The notes under the pieces were generated by a model that was given only the letters and a program-made list of their open reading frames with translations, was not told where the DNA came from and did no database searches. A DNA stretch of 64,000 nucleotides from Auxenochlorella pyrenoidosa (taxonomy: Eukaryota > Chlorophyta > Trebouxiophyceae > Chlorellales > Chlorellaceae), in contig KQ481983.1 of NCBI GenBank assembly GCA_001430745.1, positions 3,205,665 through 3,269,664 of the forward strand. The letters are read 5' to 3'. This document shows positions 21,001 to 32,443 of this stretch, piece by piece. The translations under genes and the position numbers were made by a program. Each line of letters begins with the position of its first letter. Position 1 is the stretch's first letter.

Positions 21001-22163
21001 TCGTGCTGCTGCTGCTGCTGATGATGATGATGATGGACTCCTGTGAGCTGCGACTGCCGCTGTTGCTGTTGCTGCTGCTGTGGCGCCAGCTGCTGCATGG
21101 CTGGCAAGCCGGCAAACAGGCCGGTGGGACCGCCAGGCCAACCACCCGCCTGCCCGCCCGTGGGCGGTGGGAGCGGCGGCTGCGGCTGGGGCGGCGGCGG
21201 CAGGCCGTGCGGCTGCAGCAGCGCCGTCAGCGGCGAGTAGGGCACAACAGGAGGGCGAGGGCCGGCATGCTGGGGCTGCGGGGCTCCCAGGTAGTGCGCC
21301 TGCTGGCCCTGCTGTGCCTGCTGCGCTTGCAGGTGCGAAGGCAGCAGCTGGCCTTGTAACGGCGGGCCTGCTGGGTAGCCAGCCCCTGAATGCGGTGGCA
21401 GCAGGCCTGGGTGCGCCTGTTGCGCAGCCTGCCCTGGGGGCGGCGGCGGCATGCCAAAGGGCCCGTGCAGGCCTGGGTGCTGTGGCGGTGGCAGGGGCTG
21501 CTGAGGCCCCAGGTGCAGCGGTGGCTGATAGGGCAAGCGCTGCTGGTGCTGCTGCTGGTGCTGCTGGTGCTGCTGCTGGTGCTGCTGTGACAACAACTGG
21601 GCTTGCTGCGGCATAATGCCTGGTGGAGCTGACATGCCTGAAAGTGGCAGACTTGAAAGCTGCGGATGCTGCATGGGCTGCAGCGAGGGAACTTGCGACC
21701 TTGGCTGGGCATGCTGACCGTCCTGCCCTGGTGGGTGCATGCCGCCTGCATGCTGCTGCTGCTGCTGAGGAGGAGGCCCTGGCCAGGCAGTCCCCTGCGG
21801 GAGGCTGCCCCACAGGCTGCCGCCAGCGGCGGCGCTGCTGGGGGGCCCTTGCCCTCCACTTCCAGGCTGGCTGGACCAAATGCTGCCCCCCGCGCCAAAC
21901 AGCGAGCTCACAGCCTGCCCCGGCTGCTGCAGGAAGCCTGGGGGCGGGCCTCCTGCAGGCGGTTGCACCGCTGCCGCCGCTGCTGCCAGGCGGCCGTCCA
22001 GCCCGTCTGCCTCGATCGCCCCGGCCTGCTTGCCGTTTCCGCCCTGCAGGAGCTTCAGCAGGGCCGCCCCTTGCAGAGAGCCGTCGGCCAGGCCGCCTTT
22101 CTGCGCTGCCAAGCTTAGCGACTGCATGGATTGCAGCAGGTCGGCTTGCCCGCCTGCCGTCAT
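18058..22163 (-). CDS. URT1-like terminal uridylyltransferase (Cid1/TUTase family)
   Basis: Adds uridines to RNA 3' ends, in plants mainly to deadenylated mRNAs. Eight exons give 841 aa (minus): 22163-20695, 20491-20382, 20153-19981, 19664-19536, 19282-19138, 18899-18757, 18555-18370, 18228-18058. Exon 1 encodes about 490 residues of P/Q/G/H-rich low-complexity sequence, including PPPGF, Q-H tracts and a His5 run, as in the disordered N-terminus of URT1. The catalytic core has [20 protein letters not shown] (catalytic Asp pair near residues 569 and 571) and the third Asp in [13 protein letters not shown]. The central and PAP-associated domains include [52 protein letters not shown] and [13 protein letters not shown]. 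The join of the long exon to the core (PGRENR to WVDVMDRQ) has an excellent GTGGGTGAG donor, which argues for one gene. It could instead be a HESO1-like or poly(A)-adding enzyme. Confidence 0.87.
18331..18360. repeat. (CCCA)n microsatellite in a URT1-like intron
   Basis: Imperfect CCAC/CCCA tetramers lie next to the exon ending at 18370. Read in the gene's sense they are GGGT runs near the 5' splice site. Confidence 0.8.
19507..19536. repeat. (CCCA)n/(CCCCA)n microsatellite in a URT1-like intron
   Basis: Tandem ACCC units end in CCCCACCCCCACC directly at the donor of the exon starting at 19536. In the gene's sense these are GGGT runs just inside the intron, the same situation as at 18331-18360. 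Confidence 0.8.
21005..21036. repeat. CTG and ATG triplet tracts encoding Gln5 and His5
   Basis: On the minus strand these tracts encode the [11 protein letters not shown] segment of the URT1-like N-terminus. Confidence 0.85.
21540..21589. repeat. CTG/GTG triplet tract encoding HQQQHQQ-type repeats
   Basis: The minus-strand reading gives an irregular repeat of His followed by two or three Gln in the disordered region of the URT1-like protein. Confidence 0.85.
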
Positions 22164-22510
22164 TATGCGAGAGGCCAGCAGAGTCGGCTGAGAGGCCAGC
22201 AGACTCCTCTAAAGTGTGATCGCAAAGCGTCACCCTCACGAGGAGCCTAGCGGACGCCCTAGGGTTCCTGCGACATCGGCCCTCTGATTGCGAGGGAGCG
22301 GCAAGCTATTTTCGCCGAACAATGCGACAGTCCAGCTCTTGATGTGCCTGCTCTGCTCGCCCAGCGGTATCCTCCCTTATTTACGACCTCCTCCTCTTTA
22401 TTCTTTGCCCGCTAGACAAATGCTCGACTTGAACAGCCAGCAGTGAAGGCACTCGCAGAGACTGGCGCGCGCCCTCAGCCTCCAGCCCTTCTCGGGCGCC
22501 GGCTGCCGCG
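22164..22510. promoter_or_regulatory. Short bidirectional promoter region, URT1-like / LMBD2-like
   Basis: 347 bases lie between divergent start codons. An AT-richer stretch (about 22300-22410) could hold initiation sites. No specific element was recognised. Confidence 0.45.
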
Positions 22511-25500
22511 ATGTGGGCCTTTTACATAACGGCCATGGTGGCCTGCACCATCGCCGTGGCCTACCTGTGAGTGGCGCCCGGAGCGCGGCGCGTCGGTTAG
22601 AGCGCAGCCGAGAGACATCCTGCTCTCGCCTGCTGGTCGCGGCGGGGCCCACGACATCAGGCCGCTGCTGCAACGCTGCCATACGGGTGCCTGTGTTCCG
22701 CACCGCCACCCGCCGCCGCTGCCGCCGCTTGCCTGCCCTGCAGCCTACGCAAAATGGCTGCACCAAAGGTCACACCCGTCGTGCTGTTGACCACCTTTGT
22801 GGGCTGGTTGACAGCGCTGTCGGTAGTGGCGCTAGTCCCCATTGATGTGTACAGCTCGCTGGCGCACGACGACCCGGGCCCGCTGGCCATCCTGTGGAGC
22901 ATCTCGTACTGGTGCGTCCGGGATGCACGAGGCGAGCGCACAGCAGTCAGTGGGGGGACATGGCAGACGCAAGGCCTATGAAGAACTTGGCTGGGGCCCA
23001 GCTGTAGCTGCAGGGCGTCCTTGCAGCTCCCGGTGCACAGGCCAGTTACCCAGGTGCCAGCCGCCGCTGCCGCTGCAGGTCGACCCAGGTGCTGACATGG
23101 GCGGTGATCCCGGTGCTGCAAGGCTACGCCATCTCCGGCGCGTTCAGCGTGCTGGGCCGGCTGGCCAGCTCGCTCAAGCGGCTCTGGGTGTTCTACCTGA
23201 TCATCGGCGCGCTGGTGGCGGTGGGCGTGGTGGGCCTGCTGGCCGCCGGCAAGCTGAAGCTGGACACGCTGCCGGCGCTCGTGTTCACGCTGTCCAACAC
23301 CTATGGTGAGCGCGGGCACGGGTGGGGGGCCACACCTCCAGGCTAAACGACCAGGGCTTTCAAGAGCAGGCTGCCTGCCGGGCTGCAGCCGCGCTGCGCG
23401 ACGCGGCCGCAGCTGCATCCTTGCTTGGCGCGGCACGACGGCAACTCGGCTGGCACCCGGCGAAAGGGCACGGCTTGCCCGCAGGCTGCTGCGCGCTGCA
23501 GCTCAAGGCAAGTGCAGGCTGTGTGTGCTGCAGCGCGCCGCTGCCCACTGCCTCTCAGCCGTGCCTACCCCTGCCGCCCCCCGCGCCAGGTCTGGTGGTG
23601 ATCATCGCGCTGCTGGGGTACGGCCTGGTGGAGATCCCGCGCATCTTCTGGCGCCGCTCCTTCCCGGAGAGCCGCCTCAAGTGGCACTACCACCGCGTGG
23701 GGCGCGCCGCCGACAAGCTGACCGACAGCAGCGACGAGCTGGAGCGGGTGCTGGCCATTGTGCTGGCCACCAGCCAGCAGATCCCGCGCGGGGACGCCCA
23801 GCTGCGGCACTACATGGACCTCATCATCAAGTGGGCAGGGGGGGGCCCGGGCAGGCCTGCAGGGACCGGTGTGGTAGCGCACCAGGCTGCTGCTGCTGCA
23901 GGGCGGTGCGGGCAGGGAGGGGCGCTGCCAAGAGCCGGCTGTCCCGGGCGGCCCTTGGCCCACCGCTTGGCTTCTCAGGTGGCTGGCTGGTGGGCCCAAC
24001 TGGCAGCAGATCCTGTTGTGCGGACGGAAACTGCATCCGTGTGGCCATCTGCCCACCACTGCCCACCGCCCCGCCTGCCGCGCCTGCCAGGTATGCCGAC
24101 GGCTACTCCCCGGTGCGCCTGGATGCCCTGGCCCGCTCAAAGGTGTCCATCGACCGGCTGGAGGAGAGCGACCTCGACTACGCCACGTCGGTGGCCTCGC
24201 TGTCGCGCCTGCGCGGCCGCCTCAAGCTGGCCGTCGCCAACTTTGTGGGGTGCTGCGGCGAGTACGTCAACTACGTGAAGAAGGTGGGGCGCGGTGGGGG
24301 GCTGGCGGGGCTGTGAGGTGGCGGGGCTTCCCGGGTGGGCTGAAATGCGGGGAAAAGGGGTGCACGCTGGCAGAGGGGAGGTGGCCCGAATGAGCGGGTC
24401 GTGCCAAGCGTGCTTGTTGGCCGCTACCGGCTTCTGACTCTGTGCTGTGCTCAGGCTGGCAGCAGCGCATGCTGATGCGGGGCCCCTCCCGCCCAACCTG
24501 CAGGCCATCGACCTCGAGGCGGTGTGCAAGGCGCGGCAGCACGGCGTGACTGTCCTGCCCAGCGGCAAGAAGGGCTGGTGGCCAGAGGCGCGGTGGCGCT
24601 ACAAGTGCAGCGTGCGGCCCTGGGTGCTGCGGCTTGCGGCGGCCGTGGCGGGCGGCGCCAGCGCGGTCATCGTGTGGAGCGAGGCCACCATCGGCAGCGG
24701 GCGCAGCCCCGACCTGTCGCCGCTGTCGCTCATGCTGCGCAGCGTGGCGGCCAAGGGCGAGTTTGGCGAGCAGCTGCTGGTGGCGCTGCCGCTGGCCTAC
24801 ATGTGCGCATGCGCCTACTTCTCGCTGCTGCGCCTGGGAGGCTTCTCCTTCTACCACGTGGTGAGGGCCCGGGCCGGGGTGGGGCAGGCCCGTGCCCCCC
24901 CTCGGGTTGCAGACCAGCTCGCAGCCTCGGCAGCCCACGCCTGCTCTTTGCCTCACGCCTGCCTCCCCTGACATGCGGTTTGTCCCCTTCCCACCCGTCC
25001 TGTGTGCTGCTCTTGCTTTGAGCAGGTGACGGGCGGCACCTGGGCCTACTCCCTGCTCTTCAGCAGCTCGCAAATGGCCCGCTTTGCCGCGCCCATCTGC
25101 TTCAACTTCCTGCACGTGATCCGCATGAACGACCTCAACACCGGCGACCAGGCAAGTGTGGAGCACGAGGGGGAGGGGGGGCGTGCGCAGGCTGGCGGTC
25201 AGGCACCGAGCCGGCGGCGCGGATGCCAGGGCGGGGCGGCGAGCCACGCTGCCACGCTGGCGGGGGCCATGCCGGAGTGGCGCCCCGCCCACCCCGCCTG
25301 CCCCCCTCCCGGCCCCGCAGAAGATGGTGTTCTTCCAGAAGGCGGGCGCCATGAACAGCGACGTGCCCATCCTGGGGCAGGACTTCAACACCTGGTTCCC
25401 CCTCACCATGGTGGTCTACGTGGCGCTGCTCAGCCTCAACTGGTGGGAGCGCTGCTGCTCCAAGATCTTCATCGCCAACCGCTTCCGCTTCGAGGCGGTG

Positions 25501-26435
25501 AGCGGGCGGGGGTCTCGGCACGGGGCCGGCCTGCAAGCGTGGCACTTGTCAAGGGTGGGGTTCAGCGAGTGTGCTGGGCGCTGTCTGGTGGCGACCAGTG
25601 AGCATGCAGCTGACAAGAGGGCAGCAGGCAGGCACGCATGCACACATGCAGCTGCAAGGAGCACAGCACCAAGCAGGGGGCAGGGAAGGTGGGACGGCCG
25701 GGCTGCCTGCTGAGCACCAGCAGCACCATCATGGCCGGTCCTGCTGCCTCCTTAGGGTGGGGCACCAACAATGTTGGCTCTGTCAACATGCGCACGTGCC
25801 GCTGCTCCCCACCCCATCCAATGCCGCTGCAGGAGCGGGCCGACGACGAGCACACGACTCGGGGCATGCGCCTAGTGCAGGCCGAGGTGGATGCCATCAG
25901 CAAGGGCTGGCCCCTGGGCGACGGCATCGGCCTGTTTGGGGTCGGCTCCAGCCGCAACGGCCTGCCCGGCTCCGGCGGCGCGAGCGGCAAGCAGCAGGGC
26001 CCGGCGCTGGAATCCAGCGTGGAGCTGAACGCCAGCAGCGCCGCCCTGAGTGCGCCGCAGCCGGCGTCGGCCACCCGGCGGCAGCCCCTATTTGGGGGCG
26101 CCAGCGGCGACGCCGCGGCAGGCGGCAGCGCCTCGAGCCACGCGGCGGCCATGCGAGGAAAGTACGGCCGCAGCGGCGGCAGCAGCTCATCAGCACCAGC
26201 AGCACCGGCAGCAGCAGCAGCAGCAACGGGAGGGGGCGCCCCCGGTGCGGGGCCCAGCAGCCGGGCGCGGCGGCTGGACGACGACCTGGACGACGGCGGC
26301 ATGGTGGACGCGCTGTTTGCCTCGGCGGAGAGCCGGCCTGCTCGGCACACGGGGGCGCAGCGGCTGCTGGACCAGCCGGCAGACTCGTCATCCTCCTCCT
26401 ATGCCATGCCCTTCAGCTGGAAGCGGGGCCGGTAG
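22511..26435 (+). CDS. LMBR1-domain membrane protein (LMBD2-like)
   Basis: A polytopic membrane protein of the LMBR1 family; the animal LMBD2 branch has been linked to receptor signalling, while algal function is unknown. Nine exons give 741 aa: 22511-22566, 22744-22911, 23079-23305, 23590-23830, 24091-24312, 24455-24860, 25026-25151, 25321-25497, 25833-26435. The hallmark is NTYGLVVIIALLGYGLVEIP, matching the LMBD2 signature that ends LLLGYGLVEIPR. Further matches are VPIDVYSSL, STQVLTWAVIPVLQGYA, VLRLAAAVAGGASAVIVWSE, AYSLLFSSSQMARFAAPICF and LNTGDQKMVFFQKAGAMNS. About nine hydrophobic segments and a central coiled region (LKWHYHRVGRAADKLTDSSD) are visible. The last about 200 residues are a Ser/Gly/Ala-rich soluble tail. 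The intron at 25152 must use a GC donor (CAG|GCAAGT) to keep frame. The junction 24312/24455 is the only phase-compatible pair with strong sites and is less certain. Confidence 0.88.
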
Positions 26436-26717
26436 GCGGCCCTTGCCTGCCGCAGCGACGCTCCCATTCGCAGCAAGCTGTGGGATCATTCCCCTGTAGT
26501 CAGCTAGCAGCTGTAGCTCCAACCTGATGTATGCGACCGAATTAGCAAACTGGCGTATTGATGTACAACAGATGCCATGATTGGCAGCAACAAAGTGTTG
26601 ATTTCTAGGTCAGGCGTTTGGGGCGGGAGGGCTAACAGAGCGGGAAGGCAAAGCATTCGCAACCAAACAGTTGGCCCTAAAAAGCGCTGCTCCGCTACAG
26701 AGGCAAAAAAAGCTCTG

Positions 26718-28956
26718 TCATTGGCTGCTGGAAGGCTTGGCACTCCCGGCGCGGCGGCGCAGGGCACGAGCCAGAAGCCCGCTGCTGTCCCCAGGATCGC
26801 TTCCCATTGCGCTGTCAGCTGGCCTCTGGCCCCCGGCTGCTGGCTTGTGCCTGTACAGCTGCTCTGCCTCCAGTCTTCCCGCCCTGCCCAGGCTGCTGCC
26901 GCTGGTCGCTCCTCCCAGCAGCGGATCGTGCCAACGCTCTGCTGCCGCCTTCCTGCTGCTCTGCCCTGCTGCACCGGCCTGGACGCCCAGCGGGCCGTGC
27001 GGCGAGGGCGGCTCGCCCTCGTCGTCAGACAGCTCACGCAGCAGGCTGCTGCTGGCCTCGCTGACGCCGCTCACGCTGCTCACCTCCGCCTCCTCCGACG
27101 CCCGCCANNNNNNNNNNNNNNNNNNNNNNNNNNNNNNNNNNNNNNNNNNNNNNNNNNNNNNNNNNNNNNNNNNNNNNNNNNNNNNNNNNNNNNNNNNNNN
27201 NNNNNNNNNNNNNNNNNNNNNNNNNNNNNNNNNNNNNNNNNNNNNNNNNNNNNNNNNNNNNNNNNNNNNNNNNNNNNNNNNNNNNNNNNNNNNNNNNNNN
27301 NNNNNNNNNNNNNNNNNNNNNNNNNNNNNNNNNNNNNNNNNNNNNNNNNNNNNNNNNNNNNNNNNNNNNNNNNNNTGCCCAGCTCATCAGCCGCCCCCTC
27401 TGCCGCCTCGCCGCCGCCGGCGCCAAAGCCGGTGAGTGCCAGCAGCACCAGCAGCACCGCCGCCGCCGCGGTGCCGCCAAACATCGCGGCCGCCGCTCCG
27501 GCGCCCAGCAGCGGCAGCAGCAGGCCGCCGGGGCGCACCAGGTAGACGGCACGGCGCACCAGGCCCAGGCGCAGCTGCACCTTGAGCGTGGCCGACATCA
27601 CCTCCGGCTCGCAGCCGGGGCTGCGCGCCTGCGTGGCGCACGCAGACAGGGCGCACCGCGTCTGCAGCGGGCCCAGCGGCAGCGCGAGGGGGTGTCGTGT
27701 CAGCGGGCGCAGCGCTGGGCTGCCAGGGCCGAGCAACTGGTCGGGGCTGTGTAGGCGTGCAGTAGGCTGGGGTCCTCATCCGCATCGCTAGCACCCAAGT
27801 CGCAGGCATGCAGGCAGCAGCGCCGTGCCACGCCGCGCTCGCCCCTCGACCCCCTGCCCCCACCTTGATGGCGACGCGGGCCGCCATGAAGGGCACAGCC
27901 GCCTTCTCACGGTAGTTTTGGAACAGCGGCACGCGCACCAGCCGCGTGTCGCTGGCCAGGCCCACCCAGCGCAGCGGCGCCGTGCACATGGAGCTGCAGG
28001 CGGAGGGTCACGAGGGGCGGGGGGAGAGGGCATGAGGGGAGCGCAGCCAGCTCTGGGAGCGGAGTGAGGGAGGGCTGATGGCGTGTGGGGGTGGAGCGCA
28101 CAGCGCTGCACGCGCGCACAGCAGTTCAACGCTCTGAGAGCGTGCCTGTGCTGCCTCCTAAGCCCCTGCCTGGCACGCCAGGGCTGCCCGGCAGAGGGGG
28201 CGGTGCATCCACTGGGACTCACCGTAGGCTCCACCACTCGGTGCGCAGCTCCACCACCCGGCTGGCCTTGGCAGCCACCCGCCCATCCAGGCTGGTCAGC
28301 TCGGCCACCACCTGGGCCAGGCCCTGGCTGCCGCCCCGCGGCACCAGCAGCTCGGCCCACACGTCCACCGCCTGCTGCGGCGCCAAGAACCTGCACGCAC
28401 GCGGGGCCAGGCCATGCATACTGACCACTGCCCGACAGCGGCGACAAGGGCCGGGCAGGCACGCTTTGTACTGCGGCAAAGCTTATCGTGTGCATGCACA
28501 TGCTTTGGGCTGCACGGGCCAGGTAGTGGCGATGGGGGCGGGGGTGAGATGCTACCCTGGCGAAAGCACTCGCGAGCAGGGGCAGCAGGCACACCTGGCT
28601 TCGCCCGACGCAGCTGCCGGCGGCAGCCCGTCTGTCAGCTGTGCCTCTGGCAGGAACAGCGCCTGGCCCGCCAGGTCGGGCTGCCCAAAGTCGAGGGACA
28701 GGGGGCGGGAGAAGGTGTCGCTGGCGGGCACCAGGCTGGCGGTGACGGCCAGGAACAGCAGCAGCGCCAGCCCGCCTGCCGCCACGGCGCCCGCTGCTGC
28801 TGTCCCTGCCGCCAGGGTGAGGCTGCGCACGAGGGAGAACCACTGGCAGGCCGCCGACCAGGCCCAGGCGAGGGGCGAGGCAGACGAGGAGGCCGGCGGC
28901 GCAGTGCTTCCCTGCACAGGTGGAGCAGATTGCTGTGCCCCTTGCGTTAGCAACAT
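26718..28956 (-). CDS. Seipin homologue (lipid-droplet biogenesis), interrupted by an assembly gap
   Basis: Seipin is an ER membrane oligomer that organises lipid-droplet formation. Exons (minus): about 28956-28595, 28390-28223, 27993-27864 and 27628 running into the gap at 27375; a tail resumes at 27107 and stops at 26718. Visible parts, in order, are a first membrane helix (AAGAVAAGGLALLLFLAVTA), the lumenal beta-sandwich with LSLDFGQPDL, AVDVWAELLVPRG, VVAELTSLDGRVAAKASR, PLRWVGLASDTRLVRVPLF and KAAVPFMAARVAIK, the PEVMSATLKVQLRLG strand, and a second helix (PLLGAGAAAAMFGGTAAAAV). These match the seipin core in order and spacing. The tail after the gap is acidic and Ser-rich (ELSDDEGEPPSP). 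The frames on either side of the N run do not match in length, so the gap size is arbitrary or it hides an intron. The start at 28956 is the ATG nearest the first helix; an ATG in frame at 29148 is the alternative. Confidence 0.82.
27108..27375. other. Assembly gap (268 N) inside the seipin gene
   Basis: An unsequenced run within the seipin coding region. The flanking frames are not continuous across 268 bases. Confidence 0.99.
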
Positions 28957-29668
28957 TGCATCCCTGCACGGTTCACCAAATGAACAGGGCCACGCAGGAG
29001 CAGCCCTTGGGCTGGAGGGGCGAGACCTGCATGTCACCGGCAGGCGGCGGCAGTGCAGGGAGCTCACGGCCAGCTTGCGCTGCAACCACCTTGTCCCGCG
29101 CCTCAACCCACCAGAGTGTGCAGCTCCGAGGCGCCGGCGTCCTGCCACACCGACTCGGACGGGGGTGCCTGGAAGTGTTGCGTGCTGCTAGTGCTCATCC
29201 TGCCGCACCCAGCCTCCTCCCAGCAGCGATCCCCAGCGACAGGGACACCTTGGACACGCAGGCCACGCGGAGCGGTCGACCCGATCAGAGAAGGGCTCTG
29301 TTGCCTGCTCAGTGAGGTTCAGTCTGTGAAGCAAGTCACCACCAATTGATGCACGACTGAAGCGTTGCAGTTAGCTTTTAACCTAGCTACGAGCTGCAGC
29401 ACGCAGCGCAGCACGTAGCACGCGAAGCAGCATTTCAGCGAGGGGCAGGAGGCAGCAGTGGCAGGCAGAAGAGTAACGAGTGAATTCAAAGGGACAAATC
29501 CAAGAGGTCAGCAGCATACAGAGTCAGCGCAATGTGCAGGAGCTAGCAGAGTGGAGCTTGCGGCTGGAGGGCTGCAGACAGAGCAGGGTGCTGAATGCAC
29601 GCTGCAGCGTTTCAGCCGCCCGTTAGCCCGCGGAGCATCCTTGGCCACTGCGGGAGTCACCAGGCCGG
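28957..29668. other. Region between the seipin start and the SYP7-like stop
   Basis: About 700 bases holding the seipin promoter/5' UTR and the SNARE 3' UTR, both genes being on the minus strand. The seipin frame stays open to 29148, so part may be coding. A repetitive GCAGCACG-rich patch lies at 29390-29420. No other gene is seen. Confidence 0.45.
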
Positions 29669-32066
29669 TTACTTCAAGAAATTGTACAGGTACAGTCCTG
29701 CAGAAAAGGGTGAAACGGCATGCCAGCGTGAATGGTGAGCCAGGGCAGCTCCCTGTGGCATTGTCAAGGGCTGCTGTGAGGCACCGAAATGTCTGCTCTG
29801 CACAAGCGCAGCCAGCCCACGCCACGCACCTATTGCCAGCAGCACGCAGATGAGCACCACATCCACCACAAAGTTGCGTGTCGACCGCATCTGCAGCACA
29901 GGCACGCAGGAGTGTGGGCGCAGCAGGGGTGGGGTGGGGTGGGGGGAACCTTTCTGGCATGCCGGCAGCAGGACCCTTGGCGGCCAGCCAAGCCCCCAAC
30001 AGCTGTCCCGTCCCCTGTCCCTCCAGCAGAAGGCTTGCTGGCATGGTGCACATTATCAGCATGCTGCACTGCGCTCAGGCCACCACCAGGGGCCACCCCC
30101 CACCCCAGCTGTCAGCAGGTTGCCAGCCAGGCGGCCCACCTTGGTGACTAAGCCCTTGAGCCGCATGTTGTTGGTCTGCAGCTCCTTGGTGACCTTGTCC
30201 ATCTTGTCGTCCACCTGCCAGGGAAAGAGGGGGGGTGGGTTGGGGCTAGTGTTTGGGGTGGGTGAGGTGGGTGGGTTGGGGGGGGGGGGGGGGGCATGCT
30301 CTCACGCCCAGCGCGTTGGCTTGCGTGTGAAGCCAGAGGAGAGCTGCCCCCTGGCCCCAGGTCGCCTGCCGGGTCGCCCGCCGGGTCGCCCGCAGCCGCC
30401 AGCGTGGACCGCCCCCGGCGTGCCATGACGCGCGCCCACCTCGTTGATGAGGATGTCGTGCCGCTGCAGCTCATCGTTCATGGCCGCGCCAATCTCCTTG
30501 AGGTGCCCCAGCCCCGTCTCAATGCTCTCCAGCTGCTGGTCCTGCCGCGCCTTGGCCTCGTCCCACTCCTGCACGCAGCCAGGCGCCAACCGGCTCAGCC
30601 CAAGTTGCGGGCCACAGCAGAGCCGGGGCATTGAGCACAGGTTTGCACAAGCTCCTCCTCACTGCAGGCAACGCTGCGCTAGAGGATGTGCACAATGCGC
30701 CCGACTGCCTCGAGACCGCTCCAAACCACGGCCTGCTGCCTGCCCCCAGATCCGCCCCGCCACTCGCCTGCTGGAAGGCGCGCGTCTCGTCAGTGTGCTT
30801 ATAATAGTCGGTGCTGGTGTAGCGGCCGTCCATCTCGGTGGCGTCGATCGTCACCTCGCCGCCGCCCCGCGCAGGGCTGCCGTTGGTGAAGGGCTGCGGG
30901 TGACGAGCAGTGCAAGTGAGGCAACGGGCGAAGTTGGGCTGCTGCTGCACAAGAACGACATCTGCTAAGGTTGGCATTCAGCTCATCCATGCGTTGCAAC
31001 ATCCCAATGCACCCCCAGATGGCATGCAGCACACAGGGGGTGCAGCCGCTGCGCTGTGCTCACCCGCTGCGGTTTGCGCGCCGAGTGCACGCCATCAGAT
31101 ATCCCCTCAACCGACTGCCGCAGCTCGTCGACCTGCCGGGCAGCAGCAGAGCGTGCGCCATGCCGGCGAGTCAAGCAAACCCGTCGACAGCCTTGCAGTG
31201 CAACATGCGGCGGCGCGGCCTTCAGCGCGGTTTTGGCAGTGGGCACAACCACAGAGCACGCATGAAGTGCCTGCGCCTGCATCCTGCGGCGTGGGCATGG
31301 CGCGGGCGCAGCAGCGGCCCCGCACCTGGGCCAGCCGCGCCTGGATCTTCTCTGGCGTGAGCCCCTTGCCCTTCTTGGCCATCTTCTCCAGCAGCGGGAT
31401 GGCCTGCTCCAGCAGCGTGGCCTTGGTCTTGCGCAGCTCCGCGTTCAGCGCCGCCTTGAGCGCGCGGTTCTTCTCCGCCGCAATCTCGTCCGACCGCTGC
31501 AAAGCAGGCGGGTCGAGGTCTGGATGATTGAGCAGGCACAAGGCAGGCCTGCTTGCAGCAGCGCACCCAGGCACAAAAGGGGCACGAGCAAGCCCAGGGA
31601 GGCGGCGTGGATTGGAATTGGATGCGCGATGCACACACCAGTTGCTGCCGGCACCCAGTGCAGAAGCAGCAAGACCATGGGCATCGAGTTGGTGGGCACC
31701 TGCCCGCAAAGCCACATTGCGCGGCTGTACATTTGCTTCCCCAGCCAAGACCACGCAAACAGCCAGGCTGCAGGGGCTAGTCCTGCCAGTCTTTGACCCA
31801 CCAACTGCAGGTCCTGGACTTTGTCTGCCACCATGTTCAGCTCATCCTGGAAGGGGTCGTCCGTCTTCTCACGAACCACCGCGTTGGAGTCATACTTCTC
31901 ATACCTGCAGTCGCGCAGCCACATGGATATAAGCACAGCAGAAAGGGCTTTTGTGGCAGCCAAAAGCAGGAGCAACACCAAACCACCGCCCGCCGCCAGC
32001 GGACCGCGGCGCTGCTCACTTCTTGTAGATGGCTTGGCTGCGCTGCACCACATCCACGACGTTCAT
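29669..32066 (-). CDS. SYP7-type Qc-SNARE syntaxin
   Basis: A plant-type Qc-SNARE that forms fusion complexes at ER, endosomal or plasma membranes. Nine exons give 269 aa, against 266 in Arabidopsis SYP71 (minus): 32066-32020, 31904-31802, 31496-31326, 31132-31064, 30893-30768, 30568-30440, 30214-30140, 29890-29830, 29697-29669. The N-terminus MNVVDVVQRSQAIYKKYEKY matches the SYP7 start. A helical region follows (EIAAEKNRALKAALNAELRK, KKGKGLTPEKIQARLAQ), then DGRYTSTDYYKHTDETRAFQ. The SNARE helix runs from QLESIETGLGHLKEIGAAMN to TKELQTNNMRLKGLVTK. The C-terminal anchor is RNFVVDVVLICVLLAIG and the protein ends LYLYNFLK, nearly as in plants. The intron at 30767 must use a GC donor (CAG|GCGAGT). 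It diverges from the acidic plastid-protein gene across 377 bases. Confidence 0.95.
29926..29946. repeat. (GGGGT)n microsatellite in a SYP7-like intron
   Basis: Four to five GGGGT units follow the exon ending at 29890. They are C-rich in the gene's sense, so they act as a pyrimidine tract, and could form a G-quadruplex on the plus strand. Confidence 0.8.
30278..30294. repeat. G17 homopolymer in a SYP7-like intron
   Basis: Seventeen consecutive G on the plus strand (C17 in the gene's sense), preceded by TTGGG/TTTGGGG-like units from 30234. It lies between exons 6 and 7 of the syntaxin gene. Confidence 0.85.
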
Positions 32067-32443
32067 CTTGGCGAGGCCTCGGCGCCGCTACAGCGCACGC
32101 GAGTTGCTGTTTGCGCCCCGGGCCCCGAGCGGGCTGGGCGTCCTGCCGGTCCCTCGAGCCTGCCCTACACAGACGAAAGGGTGCCTGGGACCTGCAGCTC
32201 GCGCTGCCAAAGCCCTCCAGGGGCGGCTTGCGACTCGCCGCGCTCAGGGCGCGCGCTGACCGGGCTGCGAGCGAGCCTGCAGATCGGTGCGACGATCGCC
32301 ACGCGTCCGCAGAGCCACAGCCTTGAGAGTGAGAGAGAGAAGGTCGTGCTGCCTGTGCTGAGGGCGCGGCATTGCGGGAGGTGCCATCGCCCATGCATTG
32401 TGGCCCGGCATATTAAGCGTGTATCTGTGCGTCATCCGTCATC
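32067..32443. promoter_or_regulatory. Bidirectional promoter region, SYP7-like / acidic plastid protein
   Basis: 377 bases between divergent start codons. GC-rich, with a GAGAGTGAGAGAGAGAAGG purine run at 32324-32342 that could be a GAGA-type element. Confidence 0.4.

Noticed and set aside
26550..26717. A terminator hairpin between the LMBD2-like and seipin genes
   Set aside because: No convincing inverted repeat, and eukaryotic genes do not use intrinsic terminators.
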